Assembly: GCF_001485575.1 (NCBI RefSeq)
Contig: NZ_BCNB01000004.1
Location: 1 to 64,000 of the forward strand
Origin: Haloarcula sp. CBA1127
Lineage (GTDB): Archaea; Halobacteriota; Halobacteria; Halobacteriales; Haloarculaceae
Length of the DNA stretch: 64,000 nt
Reading direction: 5' to 3'
A program made the translations under genes and the position numbers. Positions within the stretch are counted from its first letter, which is position 1. Each line of letters opens with the position of its first letter. A model generated the notes under the pieces. It saw only the letters and a program-made list of their open reading frames with translations, was not told the DNA's origin and ran no database searches. Of the stretch, positions 56,888-64,000 are shown piece by piece.

Positions 56888-57568
56888 ATGGCGAAACGAG
56901 ATATAACGGTCAGCATCGATGCATATCCTGACTCGGATACCGATGTCTTTCGTATCAGTGCCGCAGACGACATCCTACGACTGCTCGTCGATGCCCACGA
57001 TGCGGAGTTTACGATTCCCGAACTCGTCGACGCCACAGGAGTCACCCGCTCGACGGTCTGGCGGGCTGTCAGCCTCCTCGACAGTATTGGGGCTATCCAA
57101 ATTCGAGAGACGCCACAACGAAACTACATTACAATCAACCCAAACCGACTCCAGAAAGACGACCCAATCCTTGCCATTCCGCAGTCTGAGTTCCATGCAC
57201 CGATCCGGACATTCGTTGACCGCGCGCAAGCCGCGCTGACTGACGCCGACGACGTCGACGAACTACTCGGCATCGTTGTCTTTGGGAGCGTTGCTCGGGG
57301 CGAGGCTGATCGCCAGAGCGACATCGATTGTTTCGTCGTTGTCGATGGTGATCGGACGACAGCACGCCGGCGGATTACCGACGTTGTTGGTGATCTCCAG
57401 TCCGACCGCTTCGACGGTGAGCGGTTCGCGTTCGAGCCGTATGTCGAATCTGCGGAAAGCGCATATAGAGCCGGGTCAAAACTCCGTGAAATATTCGCCG
57501 AGGGAATTACGGTGTACGGCAGCGACCAACTCGACTCAGTCCGAAAGGAGGCCGTCGCCGATGAGTAG
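56888..57568 (+). CDS. MNT-type nucleotidyltransferase with winged helix (MntA-like antitoxin)
   Basis: ATG 56888 (MAKRDITVSIDAYPD) gives 226 aa. The winged helix is residues ~30-85 (FTIPELVDATGVTRSTVWRA). The nucleotidyltransferase domain has GSVARGEADRQSDIDCFVV, the GSx10DxD site. In known MntA-HepT pairs this enzyme adds AMP to the HEPN toxin. The stop overlaps the HEPN start (GATGAGTAG), so the pair is translationally coupled. The layout is the same as the pair at 31855-33307. Confidence 0.87.
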   Translation: MAKRDITVSIDAYPDSDTDVFRISAADDILRLLVDAHDAEFTIPELVDATGVTRSTVWRAVSLLDSIGAIQIRETPQRNYITINPNRLQKDDPILAIPQSEFHAPIRTFVDRAQAALTDADDVDELLGIVVFGSVARGEADRQSDIDCFVVVDGDRTTARRRITDVVGDLQSDRFDGERFAFEPYVESAESAYRAGSKLREIFAEGITVYGSDQLDSVRKEAVADE

Positions 57569-58061
57569 TACGCGAATCGAGCAACTCATCGATAACGTGC
57601 AAGCCGCGTTCGACCGTCGTCCAACAGAAATCGAAACCGGACTAGCTGTTGAGGGTGCTGCCATCCTCCAATTGCGGAAGGCCTGTCGCTTACTTGCCGG
57701 CGCTGAGGCACTTCAAAACGCGAACTACTACACGCTCGTTATCGAAGCGTCGTTCGTCGCTATCGAACGGACTGTGGAATTCCGGCTCCTTGAACGCGGA
57801 ACGATGCAGCCGGATGATCTCCCCGGGACGCATCCCGGGGTCTACCGGGAGGCGGCAGCGGCCGGTGTCTTTGGAGAATCGATGGCCGCAGACCTCGCAG
57901 ATCTCTGGCGCGATCACCGAGCAAAAACCTACTATCAGGATGGACTCGCCTCAGCAGCGCGTGCCGAAGCGATGTACGAACTCGCAACTGAGATTCATAG
58001 ATACATCACTGGGCGATCTCGAAAGGGACATGAGTGTATCTGTGGGGAGACAACACAGTAA
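57561..58061 (+). CDS. HEPN-domain protein (HepT-like toxin)
   Basis: This 166-aa all-helical protein starts MSSTRIEQLIDNVQAAFDRR. The first half (RKACRLLAGAEALQNANYYT, VIEASFVAIERTVE) matches the HEPN part of the fusion at 31855. The second half has LWRDHRAKTYYQDGLASAAR, where the Arg/His cluster replaces the usual Rx4-6H motif of HEPN RNases, so catalytic detail is uncertain. It forms a toxin-antitoxin module with the MNT gene upstream. Repeat R2 begins 53 bp downstream. Confidence 0.8.
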   Translation: MSSTRIEQLIDNVQAAFDRRPTEIETGLAVEGAAILQLRKACRLLAGAEALQNANYYTLVIEASFVAIERTVEFRLLERGTMQPDDLPGTHPGVYREAAAAGVFGESMAADLADLWRDHRAKTYYQDGLASAARAEAMYELATEIHRYITGRSRKGHECICGETTQ

Positions 58062-58113
58062 TCATCCCTGCCAAGAAATGCGGCTTCCTCGTTCCCTCCT
58101 CTTTGTCGGCCGG

Positions 58114-58322
58114 GATCGCGCCCGCTACTGCAGGCACGATGGACCGAAGCGAGACGCGCGATAGCGCCGAGCGCAGCGCCCCGTCGTCCTCGTGAGCGGT
58201 AGCGAACGAGGGCTCGACAGACGAGTATCGCGAGTCTGTCGGTGGCGTCGCGCGCTGTCGCGTCCACCAGTCACCCAGTATAGTGTCTCCCGGGCCGGCA
58301 GACCCACGCTCTTGACACGTAG
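58114..58322. repeat. GC-rich dispersed repeat, copy R2
   Basis: This second copy shares the GATCGCGCCCGCTACTGCAG start and the GCGTCGCGCGCTGTCGCG end with R1. With R3 it also shares a further ~50 bp (GTCCACCAG, AGTGTCTC, GGGCCGGC, CCCACG). It separates the MNT-HEPN pair from the AbiE-like pair. The remaining 58323-58591 shows no gene I can support. Confidence 0.8.
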
Positions 58323-58591
58323 ACGACGGCCTGCTGATTGTCGGCGTTCGACGCCGGCTTACTCCGAAAGATGCCACCAATATCGATGACGTGGAATTGA
58401 CACGAATTTTATTTCAGGGACACAGCGCGAGTCCAGATTCTGCAGACCATCTTGCAAACCGCTTCGCCGAGTTGAACGGTGCAAATTGGAGCGGTTTCCT
58501 AAACTCCCGTGGAGTCAGGCCTTGTGGCTTCATCTATGAGTGGGAAACCGAGAGGCATGCCGTTCTTGACCGGGGTGCATAGGAAACATGA

Positions 58592-59461
58592 TCACCGGAT
58601 CTGGACAGTATCTCCGTGTCGGTCTAGAATCTGCTTTTCGACTAACCGAGTAATAGCCTCGTCAACAGCGTCCGCTTGGTCGTCAGAAAGCGCCCTCACG
58701 TTTGAGAGGACACGGGTTCGAATTTTCTCGATATCAGTTAGTCCATCATCGACCGCACCGATGACGGTATACTCGACCTCAAATTCCGTCGCGAACGCAG
58801 CGATACGAGACGTGAACGTATTCGGAAGGCCTGACAGCGACGTGACCGCCATCTCGATGGTGAACAGCGGATGAGACCGGTCGCGGATGTGCCGTGCTTC
58901 TGTGGAGCCAGTGTTGAACGGGCGCTGTTCGTTGATTTCGGTCAGAATCGACTCGTAGTTGAGGCCACGCTGAGCGTACTTCCGCATGTCCTCGATATCG
59001 CGTCGACGGCCACTCGCCAGGTTGCCACCCGAGACTGCTTTTAGCAGGAACATATCCTCATCTGAGAGAACGAACGCCGTCGCGTGATCGCCGGTCCAGA
59101 ACTCTTCCGCCCGGTCATGCATTCGGTCGGTTATCCACACCTTCCCGACGACTTGCCGCTCGAAGAGATCGATCTGAAACCCGCGGCCTTCGTGCTGGAG
59201 TTCGACAGTCTTCCCGACACCTGCGAACGACTCCGTCGGCTCGCCAACTACCGCAAACCCCTGTGCCTGAAGCGCTTGATAGACGTGCTCGAACTCGGAT
59301 ACAACACCCAGCGCGAGGTCGATATCCTCGGTCTGGTCTTTCAGTCCTCGAACCGTCATCGCCGAGCCGCCGAGGAGATACACGTCGACGGATTCCGAGA
59401 GCCAGCTGTCGAACTCTTCCAGAAATGCTCTGATCGCCTCGTCACCTTTGAAAACAGTCAT
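58592..59461 (-). CDS. Nucleotidyltransferase toxin-like protein (AbiEii/DUF6036 type)
   Basis: This is a 289-aa protein. The nucleotidyltransferase signature VYLLGGSAMTVRGLKDQTED followed by IDL lies at residues ~28-50 (GGSA...R, then T.DID), as in AbiEii-type enzymes. FQIDLFERQVVGKV and the FLLKAVSGG...RDIEDM pattern are also typical. The C-terminal ~90 residues look like an added winged helix (FEVEYTVIGAVDDGLTDIEK). It overlaps the upstream HTH gene by 4 bp (ATGA), a classic toxin-antitoxin layout. Confidence 0.8.
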   Translation of the reverse strand: MTVFKGDEAIRAFLEEFDSWLSESVDVYLLGGSAMTVRGLKDQTEDIDLALGVVSEFEHVYQALQAQGFAVVGEPTESFAGVGKTVELQHEGRGFQIDLFERQVVGKVWITDRMHDRAEEFWTGDHATAFVLSDEDMFLLKAVSGGNLASGRRRDIEDMRKYAQRGLNYESILTEINEQRPFNTGSTEARHIRDRSHPLFTIEMAVTSLSGLPNTFTSRIAAFATEFEVEYTVIGAVDDGLTDIEKIRTRVLSNVRALSDDQADAVDEAITRLVEKQILDRHGDTVQIR

Positions 59462-60408
59462 AGGACACCGTACTGCTCTTTGAGCGCGGTAAATTCTGCT
59501 TCACTCGGGAGGAAGACAGGGAGGTCATCAGCAACCTCGAACTCTCCGTGTAGGTGTCGGTACATCGCGGCCACGGTTGTCTCCAGATCGTACCACATTG
59601 CCGTTTCTGTGAGGGTCTCCTGTTCGATATCCAGTTTCTCGATCAACAGCATCGAATAACTGACGCGGCGAGAGTCACTATCGAGGACGAGGGTGTGGCA
59701 CACTACCTCCGAGGGCGTGAGGTCTTCATCCGGAGCGTACCAGAACGCGGGTTCACCGGCGAGGAAGAACTGCAAGCCGTACTCCTGAAATCGTGCGAGG
59801 CCAGTGAGACGCCACTCAGCAGCCGACTCTAGTGTATTCGTATCCTCGGGTGTCTGGACGCGGCTGAGTGCTCGCTCCGGGTCACACCACTCGACAGTCG
59901 CACTCGGGGCAAGTTCTCGAACTCGCGAACGATGTTCGTGGGTCACGACTGCTCGTGCGAACGTTAGCAGTGGCGAGAGGTCTTCAGCCAACGAGTATTC
60001 CGGTCCAGACGGCGACAGCATCGCACGGTGCTTGAGCGGCGACAGCGCGTTATGAACGCCCTGTCGAGTGATGTCGAGTCGGTCTGCGATTTCGGTCGCT
60101 CGACGTGGTTCGTCGAGGTACCAGCACACCCGTAACGTCGCTGGCGAAAGGATCTCAGTCCAGTCGACGTGCCTGAGCTTCGAACGGAGGTCTCGATACG
60201 ACTCGACGACCGGATGGTCAGTCACCCGGACGAGTCGCCGGTTCTTCGACCCACGGGTCTCAGTGAGCAACCCGTTTTCGAGCAACTCGTCAAGGATGTC
60301 GTAGATGTGGTCCTGTGAATACTCGGTTTCGGTCGCGAGTTCGTCTGGCGTTGCCGCACGGCCAGCGCTAAGCGCGTCTAGCAATGCGAGGCCGGCCTTC
60401 GTCAGCAT
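59458..60408 (-). CDS. Two-winged-helix regulator, AbiEi-like antitoxin
   Basis: This is a 316-aa protein. The first winged helix is residues ~10-65 (ALLDALSAGRAATPDELATE, YSQDHIYDILDELLENGLLT). The second is at ~85-140 (RATEIADRLDITRQGVHNAL). The remaining ~170 residues form an unknown alpha/beta domain (LQFFLAGEPAFWYAPDEDLT). It is transcribed ahead of the nucleotidyltransferase and overlaps it by 4 bp. An A/T-rich promoter lies just upstream (AAATTATAGG region, 60412-60425). In AbiE systems the antitoxin represses the operon. Confidence 0.78.
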   Translation of the reverse strand: MLTKAGLALLDALSAGRAATPDELATETEYSQDHIYDILDELLENGLLTETRGSKNRRLVRVTDHPVVESYRDLRSKLRHVDWTEILSPATLRVCWYLDEPRRATEIADRLDITRQGVHNALSPLKHRAMLSPSGPEYSLAEDLSPLLTFARAVVTHEHRSRVRELAPSATVEWCDPERALSRVQTPEDTNTLESAAEWRLTGLARFQEYGLQFFLAGEPAFWYAPDEDLTPSEVVCHTLVLDSDSRRVSYSMLLIEKLDIEQETLTETAMWYDLETTVAAMYRHLHGEFEVADDLPVFLPSEAEFTALKEQYGVL

Positions 60409-60486
60409 ATTTGTAAATTATAGGTCCAATTCATATAAGTATGTTTTGGGATTTTTATTTACAAGCTGTGCACAGAACTTCTCGAA

Positions 60487-61149
60487 CTATGAATGGTTCA
60501 GGCTTGCTTCCTCGAAGGGTGATTCTCTGGTCGGAATGAGCAGTTCCTGTTGGTCTCCGACCCGCTCGCCGAGCTTTTGTTTCAGGTACTGCCTCGCGGT
60601 CGACGGCGTGAAGATGTCCTTGTCGATCATGTCACCAACGACGTCTTTGAGCGCCATGAACTGCCCCTGCAGGTGGCCGTCGCCAACTGGCTCGCAGTTG
60701 TGCCAGCGTACTGTCGCGAGGGCGCCGTTCCCCACTGTCTCTGCTTGTTCGATCGTCTCCGAGTCGTATTGCAGGCCGAACCACAGCGTTCGGTAGGCGG
60801 TTACCTCGAACGTCGACGACACGACGAAGAACGCCTCGTGATGAAGATAGTCAAGATGGTCAGCGAGGATCTCCTCAAGGGTGAGCCTAGTGGCGCGGGG
60901 CTTCGGCTCGACGACGGTTGACGATCGATCCTTGCCAGCGAGGTAGCCATCAACGGCATCTGCCCCGAGGCCATCAGCCAGTTCCGCCAGCAACTGTTGC
61001 GCCCACCTAGAGTCAGTGTCTTCGCCACCGAACGGCGACTCGGCTGAGATACGCTGTTTGAGCTTCAGGCTCGCAGCGCCCCAGTGGCTGTAGTGGAGCG
61101 TATACTGTCCGTCTGTACGTTCGTACGCAACGAGTGCGCGGTGTCCCAT
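60487..61149 (-). CDS. DUF6735-type haloarchaeal protein
   Basis: The start MGHRALVAYERTDGQYTLHY at 61149 is the family's usual N-terminus and gives 220 aa. The frame stays open to 61380, but those extra 77 residues look non-coding. The beginning (HYSHWGAASLKLKQRI) resembles a short beta module. Later parts are helical, and EEILADHLDYLHHEAFFVVS looks conserved. I recall the family as DUF6735, of unknown function and frequent on haloarchaeal plasmids. Confidence 0.7.
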   Translation of the reverse strand: MGHRALVAYERTDGQYTLHYSHWGAASLKLKQRISAESPFGGEDTDSRWAQQLLAELADGLGADAVDGYLAGKDRSSTVVEPKPRATRLTLEEILADHLDYLHHEAFFVVSSTFEVTAYRTLWFGLQYDSETIEQAETVGNGALATVRWHNCEPVGDGHLQGQFMALKDVVGDMIDKDIFTPSTARQYLKQKLGERVGDQQELLIPTRESPFEEASLNHS

Positions 61150-61285
61150 TGAACAATCACCTCGCAGGGCGACCGCAACTGGATCGCCCCGCACCTCCTC
61201 GGGGGGACAAAAACAGACTCCTCGATTAGCCCGGGAACTGAGGTCCGTCTGGAGGACCCGATGACTGTTCGTAGCCGCCGGCCGC

Positions 61286-61651
61286 TCATCGTTCGTCGGC
61301 TGCGGTCTCAACCGTCGTCGCGTCGCCTTCGTAAACATCGGTATTGTCAGGGGCAGCGAGATCAAGTGGTTCGTCCTCAAGATCTGCTTTGAGAATACGG
61401 AGGTGTTGGGCGGTTTCGACGCCGACTAACTGCTTGACCGTCTCGAACTTGAGCTGCTCGTCGTAGTACTTCGTTGCGACGAGTTTCTGGAACGACTCAC
61501 TACTGGCAGTGTCCTCAATGTACTCGTGAATCGCCTCAACAAGTAGATCTGTCCGATCCTTCTCGAAGAGTTCCGCAATCGCGTCTAGTCGGTCGACGAG
61601 ATACCCAGGAGATTGGAAGTGAACCCGGCGTGGATCGTCGCTGCCACTCAT
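61286..61651 (-). CDS. Ribbon-helix-helix protein
   Basis: The start MSGSDDPRRVHFQSPGYLVD at 61651 gives 121 aa; an upstream extension to 61711 is less likely. The strand-helix-helix part (RVHFQSPGYLVDRLDAIAEL, RTDLLVEAIHEYIEDTA) fits an RHH DNA-binding domain. The C-terminal part is helical (ATKYYDEQLKFETVKQLVGV) and then acidic. RHH proteins of this kind are often antitoxins or plasmid regulators. No toxin-like gene is adjacent. Confidence 0.68.
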   Translation of the reverse strand: MSGSDDPRRVHFQSPGYLVDRLDAIAELFEKDRTDLLVEAIHEYIEDTASSESFQKLVATKYYDEQLKFETVKQLVGVETAQHLRILKADLEDEPLDLAAPDNTDVYEGDATTVETAADER

Positions 61652-61748
61652 TTCGTCTGCGAGTTTTGCACATAGCTGGATAGCCGTTTCGGCACATACA
61701 GAAACCTGCACATCAGCGGCCGTGGGGCAGGACCCGGTCCCGACAGTC

Positions 61749-62078
61749 TCAGCCGTGGTTCCGTGCGTTCAGCTCGTTGAGAAACCAGCCAGCCGTCGTT
61801 CCGATCCGAAGGCCGTCGACGTTACGTAATTCGAGTCCAGTCGTGGCGGTCCGGAACGGTTCGTTGTCGACGAGGACGCGATAGATAACAGTGCGGACGG
61901 GCTCGATTCCGTAGGTCTCGATGATGGTTGCCATCGCCGTATCGAAATGTCCGTCCTCGTGATCGTTTCGCGGGTTTTGCGCCCGTTCTAACACGAGATC
62001 GACTACATCATCGACCGATGCGTGGTCGGGATTCTCGGTCTGCTCATGAACGTCATAGAGGGGCTCAGTATCAGGCAT
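61749..62078 (-). CDS. Hypothetical acidic protein
   Basis: This 109-aa soluble protein starts MPDTEPLYDVHEQTENPDHA. Its helical body contains DVVDLVLERAQNPRN, DTAMATIIETYGIEPVRTVI and the end TTAGWFLNELNARNHG. No known motif is visible. It is in line with the RHH and DUF6735-type genes on the same strand, probably one transcription unit that starts just after repeat R3. Confidence 0.6.
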   Translation of the reverse strand: MPDTEPLYDVHEQTENPDHASVDDVVDLVLERAQNPRNDHEDGHFDTAMATIIETYGIEPVRTVIYRVLVDNEPFRTATTGLELRNVDGLRIGTTAGWFLNELNARNHG

Positions 62079-62197
62079 TGCGAGTTACTCTGTGGCGTCG
62101 TCTGAAGTAGCCGTGCTACCGAACTCTTGGATGGTGACGCACGAATAACCAACAGAAACTGGACTGGGGCACCCGCGCACATCCCGGCGGTGGGCCG

Positions 62198-62335
62198 GAT
62201 CGCGCCCGCTACTGCAGGCACGATTGGACCGCCGCGAGGCGCGCGATAGCGCCGAGCGCAGCGCCCCGTCGGCGTCGCGCGCTGTCACGTCCACCAGCCA
62301 CTCAGCCCCAGTGTCTCACGGGCCGGCTGGCCCAC
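62198..62335. repeat. GC-rich dispersed repeat, copy R3
   Basis: This third copy has the same start (GATCGCGCCCGCTACTGCAG) and blocks as R1 and R2, but lacks ~45 internal bases. It ends with the extra GTCCACCAG...CCCACG part shared with R2. It lies between the hypothetical gene at 61749 and the DNA-binding protein gene. The following 62336-62547 is GC-rich, with no gene I can support. Confidence 0.78.
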
Positions 62336-62547
62336 GTCTACGCACACACCAGGCCACCAGCCCTCCCATAGCCCCCATCAGACTGACCCACGTCGACGCG
62401 CTGTCGCTGTTGGCGCTCCAGTCCGTGCGCGCGGTTGTTTCGCCGCCGCCCGGCTCGCCGGAGGCGGCGGCGAGGCCGCGTGCGCGAGCACCGTCGCGCC
62501 GCCTGAGGAAGCCCCCGCTCGATGGGGGACGCCCCCGCTATCGGGCG

Positions 62548-63693
62548 TCAGTCTGCGGAGTGGACGAGACCCTGATGGGTGGCGGCCCCATGCTCAGTGT
62601 CGAAGAGGTCCGAACACTCGGGACAGCGGGCCTTCCCGAGCGTCACGGCGACCGCGCGGTCAGTGTCCCGCTCGTTGGCCCACTGATGGGTGTCTGACTC
62701 AGCCTCCCACGACGCCGCCGTTCGGCTTTCGCCGGAGCAACCGAACGCACAGCCAGCGTGTCCGGTGGGCGCGGAACCGTCGCCGCGCTCGATGACGCAC
62801 ATGAGCGTGTCACTCGTGACTGCCACCGTCGCCATGCCGTTATACTCGTCTGGCTTGCCCCCGGAGATTCGCACCCGGTCGCCTTCGTGGAGGGTACGGA
62901 CCATTTCGCCGCCGTGCATGGACTTGCCCCAGACCGTGACCTTCGCGCTCGTTCCCTCGTCGTCTTCGAGGTACAGCACTTGGTACTGGTTCCGAGCATC
63001 GGGGTCCTCGATGATGTGGGTCACTTCCCCCTCAACGGTACACTCGTAGCCGTAGGGCGAGACATCCGCGATAGGCGTGGGTGATTCCAGTTCGTCGCGG
63101 GCTTCCGCAAGCACGGTAAAGGACGCCTCATACAGGTCGTTGCAGTCGCCTATCTGCCCGGACACGAGGGCCGCGAGTCGGCGAGCCGCCGCCGCCCGTG
63201 ACAGACTGGTCTTGTCTGCGAGCGTTGCGGCCTGCTGGTTGACTCGGGCCAGCGTGTCGCGGTCCATCCACTGCCGGGGGTCAGCCGGCGAGCGGAAACC
63301 GTCGGCACGTTCCGTCTCGGCTTCGGTGAGCTGGCGAGCCGAGGCTTCGCGGTCGGGACCGTCGACGTGAGCGCGTGCGACCTCGGAATGTCGGGCTTGC
63401 TCGGCCTCGCGTCCGTGGCGCTCCTCTTGCTGTTCCAGAGTTTCGCCAAAGTATCGGTCCGGCCCCACCTCGGTCGAGCGGGTCCAGTCGTAGCGCGTGT
63501 AATCCTCTTGACGGGCGTAGTAGTTGCCACGGCTGTCGCTGCCCTTGTTCATCCGGAAATCGAGTTCGTCGCCGTTCTCGGTTGCTGCGACCTGCTCTAG
63601 AAGTTGCTCGGGACCGCCGTCGACGTGGGCGGAGAGAGTAACCGTTTGGTTGCTTGCCGATGCTTTCTTACCGCTGGAATTGGTAGCGTACAT
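62548..63693 (-). CDS. OB-fold (RPA-like) DNA-binding protein with C2H2-type finger
   Basis: ATG 63693 (MYATNSSGKKASASNQTVTL) gives 381 aa. Order: an N-terminal charged region; a helical part (TLARVNQQAATLADKTSLSR); an OB fold at about 210-300 (TPIADVSPYGYECTVEGEVT, KVTVWGKSMHGGEMVRTLHE, GDRVRISGG), as in haloarchaeal RPA-like proteins; and a C-terminal zinc finger (CPECSDLFDTEHGAATHQGL, ending VH). Binding of single-stranded DNA in replication or plasmid upkeep is likely. A decayed relative of the helical/OB part lies at 28100-28690. Confidence 0.8.
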   Translation of the reverse strand: MYATNSSGKKASASNQTVTLSAHVDGGPEQLLEQVAATENGDELDFRMNKGSDSRGNYYARQEDYTRYDWTRSTEVGPDRYFGETLEQQEERHGREAEQARHSEVARAHVDGPDREASARQLTEAETERADGFRSPADPRQWMDRDTLARVNQQAATLADKTSLSRAAAARRLAALVSGQIGDCNDLYEASFTVLAEARDELESPTPIADVSPYGYECTVEGEVTHIIEDPDARNQYQVLYLEDDEGTSAKVTVWGKSMHGGEMVRTLHEGDRVRISGGKPDEYNGMATVAVTSDTLMCVIERGDGSAPTGHAGCAFGCSGESRTAASWEAESDTHQWANERDTDRAVAVTLGKARCPECSDLFDTEHGAATHQGLVHSAD

Positions 63694-64000
63694 TGTCTTT
63701 CTGGGGTAACGGAAAGACACTTGTCGGGTGTACCAGCACCCGATTTCTGCGGCGTGATACTGCTTCGTGAGCGCCGCCTGCGTCGTATCTTTCCGTACTT
63801 AATGGCACGGGTGCATATCACTTAAAGATAACGGACTAATTGGATTGTTTCAAGTGCAATATTTGGGTGTCTGGATGGTATCTAAGCGGCGTATTGTGTT
63901 TCTATTTTCGAGGGAAATTAGTATATAAAGAACGGTATGGTATTGACACCCCAGCGGGCGGTCCTATCGTGTGCGGTTGCGGTGAGCCAGCATCCCGCGC
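63694..64000. other. A/T-rich right end of the window
   Basis: This is the promoter region of the DNA-binding protein gene on the minus strand. A GTATATAAAG stretch at 63921-63930 reads towards the right. An ATG at 63937 opens a frame that stays open to the window end (MVLTPQRAVLSCAVAVSQHP), but it is too short to judge and its distance from the TATA-like box is not ideal. I see nothing else. Confidence 0.3.

Noticed and set aside
61150-61380. N-terminal extension of the DUF6735-type gene
   Set aside because: The conserved family start MGHRALVAYERTDG is internal at 61149, and the extra 77 residues look like translated intergenic DNA.
62224-62697. 157-aa plus-strand reading frame
   Set aside because: It crosses repeat R3 and the 3' end of the OB-fold gene on the other strand; composition is Arg/Pro/Ala-rich, as expected for antisense GC-rich DNA.

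Overview
The window is haloarchaeal and most like Haloarcula. It carries a 16S-23S-5S rRNA operon whose gene lengths (1472, 2922 and 122 nt) and sequence fit that genus as I know it. Proteins are acidic, several exported proteins have Tat motifs with lipoboxes, there are Orc1/Cdc6 replication initiators, and many small families are ones I know from haloarchaea. Three initiator/origin modules, an integrase relic, toxin-antitoxin pairs, a conjugation-type operon and many broken genes point to a secondary chromosome or megaplasmid, or to an integrated plasmid region. This genus and replicon assignment is inference.

Layout. 1-2730: thiI, a DUF5804-type gene, a cysteine synthase gene and a NikR-like RHH regulator, all damaged by small indels. 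2876-8245: rRNA operon on the minus strand, with processing stems and a promoter but no recognisable spacer tRNA-Ala or distal tRNA-Cys. 8419-12400: broken integrase, Orc1/Cdc6 number 1 with its repeat-rich origin, and a gene remnant. 12508-28690: accessory genes (ADP-ribosylglycohydrolase, DUF262/DUF1524 nuclease, OB-fold phosphoesterase, an RNA-ligase-like pseudoenzyme, a CBS-HEPN protein, lipoproteins, regulators), mixed with chimeric and truncated genes. 28727-35607: two more origin/initiator modules with different repeat families, surrounding a nucleotidyltransferase gene next to a HEPN-PCNA fusion. 36238-48374: a plus-strand operon for a type IV secretion/conjugation apparatus (pilin-like protein, surface protein, lipoprotein, VirB6-like, VirB4, two RHH-like proteins, HxDTxxPHxH relaxase, VirD4-like coupling protein). 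49004-56213: a minus-strand tandem array of small glycine-rich membrane-type proteins, most followed by a member of one ~244-aa family (five copies). 56311-63693: three copies of a GC-rich repeat separate modules that include an MNT-HEPN pair, an AbiE-like pair, a DUF6735-type gene, an RHH protein and an OB-fold/zinc-finger DNA-binding protein.

How it fits together. Each initiator probably recognises the repeats beside its own gene. The 36-48 kb operon looks able to process and move DNA, and possibly protein. The convergent array next to it looks like a polymorphic toxin/immunity or exclusion system: the C-terminal tail of each small membrane protein and the N-terminus of the following ~244-aa protein vary together, while flanking sequence is nearly identical between copies. 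This array is my best candidate for an undescribed system.

Limits: all family calls come from reading motifs and from memory of family sequences, with no database search. Many frameshifts fall in short G or C runs, so assembly error has to be excluded before those genes are called dead.
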